In this document: in pieces, positions 20,708-30,808 of the stretch | Numbering within the stretch: the first letter of the stretch is position 1 | Layout: the number at the start of each line of letters is the position of its first letter | Assembly: GCA_025677825.1 (NCBI GenBank) | Contig: JAIXMO010000094.1 | Coordinates: forward strand, 1 to 57,206 | Reading direction: 5' to 3' | DNA: 57,206 bases | From: Helicostylum pulchrum | Lineage: Eukaryota; Mucoromycota; Mucoromycetes; Mucorales; Mucoraceae | Notes under the pieces: generated by a model | Told to the model about the DNA's origin: nothing | The model's database searches: none | Seen by the model: only the letters and a program-made list of their open reading frames with translations | Position numbers and translations under genes: made by a program

Positions 20708-22697
20708 GAAAGAAACAGCGACAATTTTTACTTGCAACCCCTGCCTTGAACCAGCTTCCGACTTGGAGACATAAAGGCCAGAAGAGAGCTCGTCGAAATC
20801 TTCTCGAAAGTGAAAGTGAAAGCGAGCCTACTGATAAAAAAGTGAAGGATGCAGAGAGAGAAGAAGAGCTTTTGGAAGCCTTTCAACGAGAAATGAAGCG
20901 GCGTCTTTCTAGAACGATTCAAGACTGTATAGACTCCGGAAAAAGTCTTGATGATCTCAAAAATCAATGCATGACCAAAAAAAGGTTAGATAGAGGAATA
21001 GTCACAGGCGCGGAAGAAAGAATAGGTGCTCGCGCTGCTGAGATAGAGAACATGTTAAGGAAGAGGAGAAAAACTCAAACGCCCCTGCAACGCTGGTTTG
21101 AACTCGTTGAAAGTGACTTTGACCGCTTAGTTTCTGATTACCGAAAAGATGTAAAGGGAAAAGGTGAAGAAGTTGAAGTTGAAGTTCTTTCACCAAAAAT
21201 CGAAGAAATAAGTCTTATCGAAGAAGACGAATACGGTGCATCTTCATCCCGTTCTGTTTCTAAAACGCACAGTTGAAAGCCTACATCAGCCAGAAGGACC
21301 CTCAGATAACCCCACAGAGTTAGACATGAATGAAGAAGATGAAAAGACTAGAAATTGTAGTTCGTCTCTCTTATCATTGATCAGAACCGACTTACCAGCT
21401 GATATAAAAGATACATTTCTTAGAGTTCTCAAGGGAAAATTAACTGCAGCAACCGATTATACTATTGACTTCGGAGTTCAGGTGCACAAAATGATTAATC
21501 TGCTAAGAGCCTGTACTTTTGTCAAGGACGGTAACAGCGTCAAAATGCAACAAAAAATAGGTTCTCAATTACAAGATATCCTTCCAACTAACTACCAACT
21601 TGAAAAAAAAAAGTGATATTTTTCTCCCTCCCCCATTAGACTTTTCTTGTTTGAAAACAGCAAATCTAGTTCGTAATTTCAGTAGACTTTTCAGCAAGGC
21701 GCATCTTCAACTAATCCACTCCACCTATTTCGGCCCCCAAGGCTTGAGAGAAGGTTCAACGAAAACACAATATTTTCACAATGCATTTGTTGATATACTT
21801 CCTAGAAATATAAAAAAAGCTTTTACAACAGACCCTTATGTTATGAAAATGTTCTTGTCCAAGTATGCAACAAATTTTGAAGTTATGTGGTCGGATTCAA
21901 AAAGACCATTAAAAGTTCTGAACCGCTTACTTGATATATTACTTAAAATACATCTTGCACCGGAGCGAGAACAGAAGTACAAAGCCTATGTTGCTAAAAA
22001 GAAAAAAGAAATGGAGCAAAAGAGACAACTGTATATCAGCGAAAAGAAGCTACAACCATTCAACGTCCCATTGGCATCATAAAGAAATCTCGCAATGGAA
22101 AAAGAAACTTGTTTAACAATGAACGTAGACGGCGCAGGAAATATGTGAAGAAAGCGAAAGATGACCCGGTTAACGAACAAAAATGGATTAATAAAGCTAT
22201 TAGGTGTACGGAAAGAATTGAAACGTATGCAGAAACTTTAGCTATTGAAGTAAAGTCGAATATAAAGCTTTAATATTACGTATTTTCTAATTAATATTTT
22301 TTTTTCTATTTAGCGTACTAAAGCTATTGATATCGATCCTTCTGATACTTCTGACATTGAGTTAGATACCATTGATGACTTGGAAATAGAACAAAGAAGA
22401 AGAGCAATCGAAAAAGAAGAAGAAGTCGTCGAATCAACTGATTTATCAAGAAAGCGTTTAGCAGTGCTTAGATCTATTTTGCGCCAAGTAATACTTAAGT
22501 ATCACGGACAACACATTACAGAAGCAGAAATCAGAGATATTTCTAATACGACATACACACAAGAGGAGATACGTGTCTTAAGCTCAATCGCAAACTTTTT
22601 AATGCCATATATTCCTATTAAGCAAACATGGTATACCACTGCGTATCAAATTCCATTCATTCTTATGTCTAACGATATTATGCGCTATACTGGAAGG
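20708..22697 (+). pseudogene. Fanzor N-terminal half, plus strand, frameshifted
   Basis: Protein-like frames run rightward with three frame changes: a basic, Ser/Glu-rich start (QKRARRNLLESESESEPTDK), a jump near 21270, then LPADIKDTFLRVLKGKL and TIDFGVQVHKMINLLRAC. A second jump in an A10 run at 21604-21613 leads to DIFLPPPLDFSCLKTANLVR, LIHSTYFGPQGL and RPLKVLNRLLDILLKIHLAP. The third jump is near 22045. A typical intron follows (22251-22313), then LAVLRSILRQVILKYHGQHI, LSSIANFLMPYIP and ILMSNDIMRYTG. From general knowledge of Mucorales Fanzor proteins these blocks belong to the N-terminal recognition part that should directly precede the segment found in the opposite orientation at 20209-18317. 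The frame stops two codons after the break point. No ATG is visible at its 5' end. Confidence 0.7.
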
Positions 22698-23334
22698 TAA
22701 TAAAAGTGAGTGCTGCGTGTAACGTTGTTAAGTTTTTAAAAATGAAAACTGGTTTGCCAAGGTTTTCTGTGATATTTGCTGGTCTTACAAAAAAAAAGTC
22801 AATGCGGTTTTTTTTATAGAATGTTCTTTCACTGAGCTTTAAACCGCATCATCATCATCCTTTTTATATTTAAGAAAGCGAAACATTTTTTTGTAGCTGT
22901 GAAAAAAAAAAAAAAGCCGCTCGGGTAAAAAAAAAAAATACATAGGTTTTATATACATATATGTGTGTGTACATGGAACAAACCCGTAAACAAGTAAGAT
23001 ACAAGCAAGTGTCAAGTACCGAGAACAATTTTTTTTTTTAAAAAAATTCGAAAAAACGATTGCATAAAAAGACACGTAAAAGAAAGTTTTGAACAATAAA
23101 CACATTAATCGTTACCGTAGAACCGTCTTTTTTTTAAAAAAAAAGTATGAATACAACGAAGAAGAGGGTGACAAAGTGCCCATGTGAAATAATGTTACGT
23201 CTTTCTTGAACGAATGGTTAAATTCATATTCCGGCAAAAAAAAAAAAAAACCGCCTTACTATAAATACTAATTTTTTTTTCAATTTTGTTACATCATTTC
23301 TTCTTTCTTTTACCCTATTATCCATAAATTTACA
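22698..23334. other. Spacer upstream of TVP18
   Basis: AT-rich spacer with several A/T runs of 10-14 bases and a CATCATCATC stretch at 22848-22857. No gene seen. The minus-strand frame over 22839-23105 is low complexity. The last bases (CTTCTTTCTTTTACCC) look like the TVP18 leader. Confidence 0.5.
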
Positions 23335-24358
23335 ATGGGTTTCTTTGACGAAATTAAATCTAAAAACTGTTCACTTTACGGACAATGGTAATACTATATC
23401 TTTTTAATATTTTTTTATATATGTACAAGTGACTTACAACATACAATACAATAGGCTTGGCATTATTTCCATTATTTGTAAGTGATTTTTATAATAAAAA
23501 ACTTTTTCTCGGCGAAAAAAAAAAAAAAAACTTATGAAACCGTCTTTTTTGAAAAATAGTGTTAATTGCTTTGGGTATTGTTGGATTTACCGGCCATGTT
23601 ATTTTCAGTATTGTAGGATGGTAAGTCAGATATGTATAACCGAGCATGAAAAAGTGGCAATGCTAATACAAAATAATTTGACAGGGTTATCGCATTCCTT
23701 CTTGTGCTAGTAGAAATTCCGTTATGTATAAAGGTAAAAAAAAGAAAAAAAAAAAAAGTGATTAATAATTGTACACGGTACTAACAAAAATGATTAGGTT
23801 TGCCCTACTAGCCCAAAATTGTATGTATAACACTAATTCTGGATAATTTATTTGTAACCTGACTTTTTTTTTTCTGTATTATATAGAGATAGCTTTATTG
23901 CCTATTTTGAAAATTGTTACTTCCGTGCCATTTTATACCTGGTGTAAGCACTGTTTTTTATATAAATATGCACAATGAATATTGACATTTTTGGCTGTTT
24001 AGATTTGCTGTAGTCATGTTCCTCTCCAATTTGAAGGGCACAGGACCTCTTATTGCTTGCGGTGTTTCACTTTTACTTGGATCGATTTGTTACGGTAAAA
24101 TAAAAAATAAAATTTGGCAGCTATTTAGATACTTACATCTTTTTTTTTCCTCTTAAAAATATAGGTTTCGCTGCTTTCAAAGGTCAAGCATTCGCTAGTT
24201 CAAAGTAAGTATAAAAAGGAGAAGAAAAAGAAAAAAAAGGGTGATATTGTTTGGGAGTATGCCCTGCGCAAAAAAATAAAAAAATAAAAATACATTTTGG
24301 CTGATGATGTTTGTATCATAGGATTCTTGGCGGTACTGGTGTCGATAATGTTGTATAA
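23335..24358 (+). CDS. TVP18: Golgi membrane protein TVP18
   Basis: Nine small exons (23335-23387, 23455-23477, 23560-23620, 23685-23733, 23798-23820, 23887-23943, 24003-24094, 24165-24204, 24322-24358) join exactly in phase to 144 residues, the size of yeast Tvp18. Conserved features are the N-terminal KSKNCSLYGQW, IALGIVGFTGHVIFSIVGWV, VLVEIPLCIKVCPTSPK, the YFENCYFRAILYLVFAVVMF helix pair, CYGFAAFKGQAF and a short polar tail. Four membrane segments are apparent. Tvp18 travels with Tlg2-containing Golgi vesicles, and its exact function is unknown. No exon exceeds 92 nt, so the gene is nearly invisible to single-frame ORF searches; the recovered protein similarity confirms the splice choices. 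Confidence 0.93.
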
Positions 24359-24600
24359 ATGAAGAGAGTAAATAGTCAAGTTTACAATACTTGATCATCA
24401 AATAATATGTAATTTCTTTTTTTTTTTATAATAAAACTTTTTACTTTTTTTAACCTGTATTTTTGCAATCAAGGAGATTGTTTTTGTTTGAGGGTTTTGT
24501 TTGTATTTAAAAAACTAGATTTCTTCTCCTTACGTTTTTTCTCCCCTTTTTTCTTTCTTTCTCTTTCTCTTTCTTTTTTCTTTGTATAAAAAAAAAAAAT

Positions 24601-25104
24601 ATGGAAAAGTTTAAAGAGGTACGTAATAGTTATTTTTTTAAATATAGTTGAGGGTTACAAAAAAGCAGTGGTAACACGGAAAAGTACTACTTGTAGAAAT
24701 TAGCAGCTTTACGCGCAGAGACTGATAATGCCAACGCACGCTCTGACGAGTACACAGCTACTTTGAAACAACTGGAAACAGATCATATTCAAAAGGATCA
24801 CGAACTTCATTCTTTACAATCAAAGGTCAAGTTATTGGAAAAGAAATTGGATACGACTGAATCTGAATTACAAACCGCTTCAAAAAAGTAATTATTATTT
24901 TTCTTTGTTTTTTACTGATACTAACACGAATAAAATAATAGCTATCAGGACGCAGACTTGAGAGTTGAGGAATTGGAAAAGAATGCTACTAAACTTGAAC
25001 AGGAGTTGGAAGCAGCTGAAAAAAGAAACGAGGATCTCAAGGAACTTTACAAGAGTGCAAAGGAAGAAATGGATGAATTGGAGCGTCAATTAGAAGTAGT
25101 CTAA
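24601..25104 (+). CDS. Tropomyosin-like coiled-coil protein, short
   Basis: Three exons (24601-24618, 24697-24887, 24942-25104) give 123 residues that are almost entirely coiled coil. The start MEKFKEKLAALRAETDNANA resembles the N-terminus of fungal tropomyosins (a Met-Asp/Glu-Lys start followed by heptads). Heptads continue through SLQSKVKLLEKKLDTTESEL and EELEKNATKLEQELEAAEKR to the C-terminal ELERQLEVV. Tropomyosin coats formin-nucleated actin cables. Yeast Tpm1 and Tpm2 have 199 and 161 residues, so this protein would be about a third to a fifth shorter. It could also be another short coiled-coil protein; the start motif and the lack of any other domain favour tropomyosin. The six-codon first exon is typical of fungal tropomyosin genes. 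Confidence 0.75.
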
Positions 25105-25224
25105 TAAAAATAAAATCCTTTTTTTGTTAAAAATAAAAACCATCAAAGCGGGGGGATTTTCTTAAACGAATAATATCCCCTGTAGATGGTGCACACTTGC
25201 AATATTTAAGCGCAAAAAAGAATA

Positions 25225-25623
25225 ATGTACAGTGCGGCTGGTAAATAAAGTCACTTTGCAACAACAAGTACACGTACGTACAATATTTTACCATCCTTTT
25301 TTATCACATCTAAAAAGTCTGTCTTTTCGTATTTTTTTTTCTTTTCTTTTAAAATACATTTAACATTCTAACCGATAAGGTTCTTCTTAGAGCACTGGCC
25401 ATCCGTAAAGGTAAATGAAAAGCAACAGGCTAAAAGACTTGAAAAGTTATATTTTCCAGTGTAGAGGTATTTTAAAAATGGCCTTTTATCAAAAGTAAAG
25501 TCATACAATTAAGACGATTACTTTTCTTTTTTCTTTTAGCAAACTCCACGGGAGCATGATGAGGTTTACGTTAAGAGTTCAAAGTTCAGTGTAGGAATTC
25601 TTATTAAGAAGAAGGGCTATTGA
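25225..25623 (+). CDS. Very small three-exon protein (55 residues), unknown
   Basis: Found by joining splice sites by hand: exons 25225-25240, 25391-25458 and 25540-25623, with donors GTAAATAAAG and GTGTAGAG and acceptors TTCTTAG and CTTTTAG. All three pieces join in phase and end at TGA. The protein begins MYSAAEHWPSVKVNEKQQAK, has a basic helix (RLEKLYFP), and ends with EVYVKSSKFSVGILIKKKGY. It is highly basic and looks evolved, not random; I cannot name the family. It could be a small subunit of a larger complex. The weaker point is the first exon of only 16 nt. If that were wrong, exons 2 and 3 would be a fragment of a larger gene. Confidence 0.5.
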
Positions 25624-26339
25624 TTATCATGATAAACATATACTCGGATTGAAACTAGAGTCTTACGGGAGTGGATTGTCATCAATTCTTGGCCTCTTAT
25701 ACCACTCCCAAAACTCCCAAAAGGCAATATTCATATTCAAACAAGAATATTGGTTATTGCTGAATATTAACTACAAGGGAAAAATATAAACGGTCTTCTA
25801 AGGGCCATAGGTTGTGTACACCTTTTACCAAAATGATGTCGCAAAAAAAAAAAGTTAGTGTCGCGCTCTTAAAGAAAAGAGTGTCGTGCTTTTTAAAAAA
25901 AGATGTCGTACTGACAGTGCTCAATAAAACTTATGGTTAAACAGTAAGAATTATGGATGATCAAGCAAAATGTCTTTGTCTTCAATACAAATGTTATAAA
26001 GTCGATACAGAAAAAAGTGAGATTTTATTTACACCTTTTAAAAGTGAGTCAAGACACTGTTTGTTGATAGAGCGACGACCTGGGGAGGGGGATATACAAC
26101 AATACTTTTTTTTACTATGAATGTGCTTCCTAGACTGGATAGAACCTGACAGAAGTTGAATTGTAGATTTACTTTTTTCATTTGGTCGCACACTTGTATC
26201 ATTTGTACCTGTATGATCTTTGCTAATACGACACTGCTAACACTTGGGTCACTACCAGAGGGATAGTGATTGTACAGATGTGACCACGAGGAGGTGGTTA
26301 GCATTCCACATCCGAAATGTCTACCGCGATAGCAAACCT

Positions 26340-26432
26340 AATGCCATCCACAAAAGATGACCAAAAGAAAGAAAATGCCTACCACAAGAGTAGATCAAAT
26401 GCCATCCACGAAAGATGACCAAAAGAAGAAAA
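26340..26432. repeat. 58-bp direct repeat, two copies
   Basis: AATGCCATCCAC(A/G)AAAGATGACC plus AAAAGAA occurs at 26340 and again at 26398, a period of 58 bp. Only the first 35 or so bases of each unit are clearly alike. It lies just left of the nested inverted repeats. Confidence 0.6.
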
Positions 26433-26465
26433 AAAAAAGAAAGATGAGCTAAAGAAAAAGAAGAT

Positions 26466-27175
26466 GGAGAAACTTGGCGCACACGAAACGTACTTTTCGC
26501 GCACACCACCTCTTATCTTGATGTTTGCATTTACTATAATAAAAACGCCTTATTAAAGAAGAAATCGAAATGCTCGGTTTATGCTCTTTGCTTTTTGATA
26601 AGCAATTGGAATATAAATTTGCCGAACTGAAAAACAAAGTTGTTCGCTTTGCGATGGACAGAATTCGTGAATCTGTTAGTCGTGGTATAAGCAGACAAAA
26701 AAAATTAATCAAGAATCCTGTAACTGTGAAAACCCAGTGAATTGCGATATTCCTTGCTACCACACTTTATTGATATACGATGTCATTCCTCTTACTGTCG
26801 TACCTAATAGATGGAGAATTGAATTAGACAAATACGATAACGGTAATATAATAATGGCTTAAGACTGAAATTAGAACCATAATCGACTTACGTTTATTTA
26901 ATCTTTTTTTTATAGGTTGGGCAAGTCCCACTAAGTCTGTTGTTTCAGTAACATATTTAATACAAATGTGGTTTATAAACTTTTTTTATAGTGCGCGAAA
27001 AGTACGTTTCATTGATTTGACGGAAAAGGTTAGGCTTACTTTATGCTGGTAATTTTCTTGGTGGTTACCGTGGACTTATATATAGGGTGACTCCATAATG
27101 TGGACTTTTTGAAAAAAAAAAGTTGGCATCACGAATTGGAAATGGTGTGCCATTTGGTGTGCGCCAAGTTTCTCC
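26466..27175. repeat. Nested inverted repeats, outer 19 bp and inner 20 bp
   Basis: The left end carries two adjacent blocks: GGAGAAACTTGGCGCACAC (26466-26484) and GAAACGTACTTTTCGCGCAC (26485-26504). The reverse complement of the second lies at 26991-27010 and that of the first at 27157-27175; both matches are perfect. The structure therefore spans 710 bp with an inner 526-bp interval. Between the right-hand blocks lies a mariner-like string TATATAGGGTGACTCCATAA (27076-27095). One reading is that an element with one terminal repeat inserted into or captured another. A broken gene runs across the interval. Confidence 0.75.
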
Positions 27176-27944
27176 CGCGTAGTATTACTCTCAAACTTTT
27201 TTTTTCTTAGAAAAAAAACCCCTGTTCAACACGTCAGAAAAAAGAGAATGTGTACAACTTGTAGTAACAGAAAATGTCACGTTCAAATGTCAGGTTGTGG
27301 TCTGATAGAAACAAACAATGAACTTTTAAAAAGGTACATGCTTGAATGTTCTATCATTAAACCTATTCATGTGGTAAAAAAGGAAGCAGATAGGTAAGAA
27401 GCAACAAGGTGAATTACATAAAATTTTACCAACATATAATTTTTGGTAGCTTTGCGCTCATTCATTTCAAAACGGAGATCGATGCTTTTACATTTTACCA
27501 TATATATTGTCTTCAAAAAAAGGTTGTGTGTCCGAGGTTAGAAGAAGTGACAGTCAACCCATGTCTAATAGGAAATCAGCCTGTTATATATGTAAGTTTT
27601 TTTATAGCTCATATCAATGAAAATATATTAACACGTATGATCAACATTTATTAGAGTTCCTTTCAGGTGCAACCAAGAATTACTTCCTCGAAAAAAATTC
27701 TGTGCCGTTGCCCTCCTAATAACACTGGCAATAGCAATAACAACCCCGCATCTATCACGAACTCAAACAATAGTAATTTAAATACACCAGCCTCTAACAC
27801 TATTAATGCTAATGCAACTGGATCAACGGTTGATGATTGGCGCGACGATACTGAAGTGGCAAAGCTGAATATAAGAAATTCAATCAAAAGTCAGAAGAGA
27901 TTGCTGATTTACAGAAGCGATTAAGAATACTTGAACAAATGTAA
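26570..27944 (+). pseudogene. Broken multi-exon zinc-finger gene, unknown family
   Basis: Frames in order: LEYKFAELKNKVVRFAMDRI, a frame jump in an A8 run (26697-26704), CNCENPVNCDIPCYHTLLIY, an intron (about 26841-26917), WASPTKSVVSVTYLIQMWF up to the inner inverted repeat. Beyond the repeats come KKRMCTTCSNRKCHVQMSGC, an intron (27394-27450), FALIHFKTEIDAFTFYHIYC, MSNRKSACY, an intron (27593-27667), CNQELLPRKKF. A frame jump then leads to an Asn-rich linker (NNPASITNSNNSNLNTPASN), and a last jump to a coiled-coil tail (EEIADLQKRLRILEQM) ending at 27944. Several CXXC pairs suggest a zinc-binding protein. Repeated frame changes and the repeats inside it argue that it is dead. I cannot name the family. 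Confidence 0.45.
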
Positions 27945-28256
27945 AATTTGAATGAGATTTTTTTACAAAGTAACACAGCCCTTTGTTCTGATTGTGTGTA
28001 TGAAACAACATAATGTTAGGTAGTGTTAAAAAATATATTAAAAAAATAAAAATCCAGTACAGGGAAGCTTCATATTTGACTGATAGTATTAGCATATACT
28101 ATGATAAATAAAGGAATAATTAGTTAAATTTTGTTAAGAACTAAAATGAGTTATGGTGATAAGATGTTAGATTATACATACTTACTTGCAGTTTGATATA
28201 ATTATTTACCAAACGTCAAAATTAAAAGCATATATTTATGAGTGTTTGGATTTAAC
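27945..28256. other. Spacer between two relics
   Basis: AT-rich, 312 bp, no gene or repeat recognised. Confidence 0.5.
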
Positions 28257-30569
28257 ATGATATCGCTTGCAAATAAAACTTACCAAGACATAACCGCCAA
28301 AGATGTATATTCTAGTGAGTAAATATGTAAGTACTTTTCGTTAATAAATTTACCGTCAATTGCTCTTATAAAATGTAGACATATACGCAAATAAAAAATA
28401 TTTGTAAAAGAAAGAGAGATGAGCCAATCGAAATTAAAAAAAGGCTGACGAGTACAAATGAAAAGATTCAACCGAAAAAAAAAAAGGAAAAGAGCGTGGC
28501 TAAAAGAAGCAGAACAGCAGCTTCTTCAAGTAAATCCTCCTCGATATGCAAGTCTTGCCGATCTAGTGATCATTCTACAGTAAGAAGCAAGCTATGTCCT
28601 AATCGTAATTTAAACTTGCAGGAGTTAATTCAAGGAGATATTGGGGATAAGTATGAAAGATACATTATCTCTCTTCCGTTAAAATCTTTTTTAAATGAAA
28701 CTGGCGATAATGACCAATTAGAGAAGGCAGTGGATAAAATCAAAAGTATTTCTAGTTTTTTTACGCGTTGTGTTGTTCAAAGCTCAGGCCTTCGTCAATT
28801 ACTACATTATAAAGTACCCCCAAAATCTTTCAAACGAATTTTTTAAGCAAAACTTCTGGTACTCGTTGTGTAGAGTGGGTTGCGAACAACAATCTGTTAG
28901 TGACTTTCAATCAAAGTATGCAAATATTCACCACTTAAAAGACCTGCGGACGGAACTTAACAGTCTTGAGCATGTAAACCTGATCGTACCAAAAGGCGGG
29001 TTGACATATTACAGCCAAGTACTTTCAACTGCATATGAAACGATTGCTACATACTACAATAACTATTACATTGAAACTTTCAGAATATCATCTGTAACTA
29101 TTTTATCTAAATGACGTGTAGAGAATTTCCCGTAAGTGACACGCTGAAACGATAGTTTACAGGATATTAACATAAACTTAATATAAGACGTTAAAAAGTC
29201 TGTCATTAAGTACCTTGTATACGAACATGTATTGGATCAAACATTATCATCTAATCCTGTAGCAGATTTTTCTGATAACATTCTTACTTCATTAATCCAA
29301 GACGTTAAAGATGCAATTTAGGCGTTTATAAATCCTTTGATCGTCGAACTAAAGAACCGCTTGCCTTCGTTTTCTATCACAAAAGCAAGTCAAAACAAAG
29401 ACCCCTTTGGTATCTTACCGGCACTAAGGCATATTCTTTCCAAGTATGAGTCTTTGATTGCAGAAAACTCTATTACGCAGATGCATAACTCACAGCCTAG
29501 ACCATCTCAAAATACAAGCAATTCAAGCAACATAAAGAAGGGTAAAGATAAACAAAAGTTCGTACCACCTAGACTGTTCAGCTTGTTCCCCAATCCAGGT
29601 TTGCGATGGCGCTTCGTCAAGATTGATAGCCAGAATGTTACTGGTATATTCCTAGACGCAGCATTAACGAAAGAAGAAAATGAGACTTTATTTAGCCATA
29701 TACAAAGGTACTTTGCGAAGACAAAGAAGAGAACAAGAGAGTAAAAACACGTTGGGTGTAACAGAAATCGAAACCAACATCTCTACTCCGAAAACCACAT
29801 CGTCTCAGTCCTATCTTTTATACATTACGTACATGTTTCGACATATGGATACGCTTTTTAATTTCTACAGCTTTAGAACCGCAGCCATAAAATGGAGTAA
29901 CTATGTCGCTTCTCAAAGAAATATTGAGAATGCGGTAAACATTCTTTTGAATGGATATAAAAAGCACAATAAGAGTAGAAGAAAAAAAACGAACAAGAAC
30001 AGAAGGAAAAAGAGGTCTAAAAAAGGTCCCACCCCGTTACAGAAATCGAAGATGGTTAAAAGGTATATCTGCGAATACATCCATCCATTTACACATTGTC
30101 CTAAAAAAAAGCATTATATGAGGACATTATAGGGAGAAATTCGAGGAAGGAGACAGTAGGAAAATGCCTTTGATAATCTTTGGCGATGGGCTCAAAAAAG
30201 ATGACCAGACAAAGTTCAGAGGCTTGCGTCACGGTTGCTCTTAGATGTTAACGAATTTAGGACGTCTAAAGTTAGTATAGCAGTGTCCATTTATATAAAT
30301 ATAATTTTGGCTAAAATAATTCTTTTTTTATAGACACGCAATTCTTGTTTTAACGCTGATTTGAAAAAATTGAAGTGTGATACTGATGGCAAATCATCAC
30401 GCATTCACCAGATATTGATTTTCAATGCAATATTTTTTGGAATCGCGATGTAATGGCCTCAGAGAATATGCTTACCATTGCTCGCTCCATCTGGAACGGC
30501 CAAGGTTTACCCAACGTCTTCAAAAGGCCAACCGCCACCTCCAACGTGGTTGCCTCTTCCCAGGTTTAA
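28257..30569 (+). pseudogene. Second Fanzor-like nuclease relic, different family, RuvC-I region lost
   Basis: The start at 28257 reads MISLANKTYQDITAKDVYS, then a splice donor. After an intron come a basic linker and CKSCRSSDHSTVRSKLCPNR (a CCHC-like knuckle). Next are KYERYIISLPLKSFLNETGD, KQNFWYSLCRVG, YETIATYYNNYYIETF, and after frame changes PPRLFSLFPNPGLRWRFVKI. At about 29705 the frame passes straight to LRRQRREQESKNTLGVTEIE, so the expected RuvC-I block between them is missing. Then come TNISTPKTTSSQSYLLYITY, a Lys/Arg-rich run, MPLIIFGDGLKKDD (RuvC-II region), a damaged zinc ribbon (NSCFNADLKKLKC), and, after a jump, NIFWNRDVMASENMLTIARS (RuvC-III Asp). The tail ends VVASSQV with a stop at 30567-30569. 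Order and motifs follow Fanzor-type proteins I know from Mucorales; this copy is clearly inactive. Confidence 0.75.
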
Positions 30570-30808
30570 AGGTTCTACATGTAAGAAACAGCAAAATTGT
30601 GAAAGCCTAATTTTCTTTCGTATATAATTTGCCTTTTTTGTAACATTAATGTCCAGGTGTGTACGAAAAAGTACGTAGACATGGCTCACAGATACTGAAC
30701 GTGACGTCATTTTCCCATAGCCGAAGCATCGGCATATATAACTGAAGAATTCTTTTTATTTTATTCTGTGTATCCTTTTTTTCTCTCCTATAATAATCTA
30801 TTAAAATC

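Noticed and set aside
22839..23105. Minus-strand Phe/Tyr-rich frame
   Set aside because: Product of A/T runs; no membrane-protein pattern beyond composition and no family.
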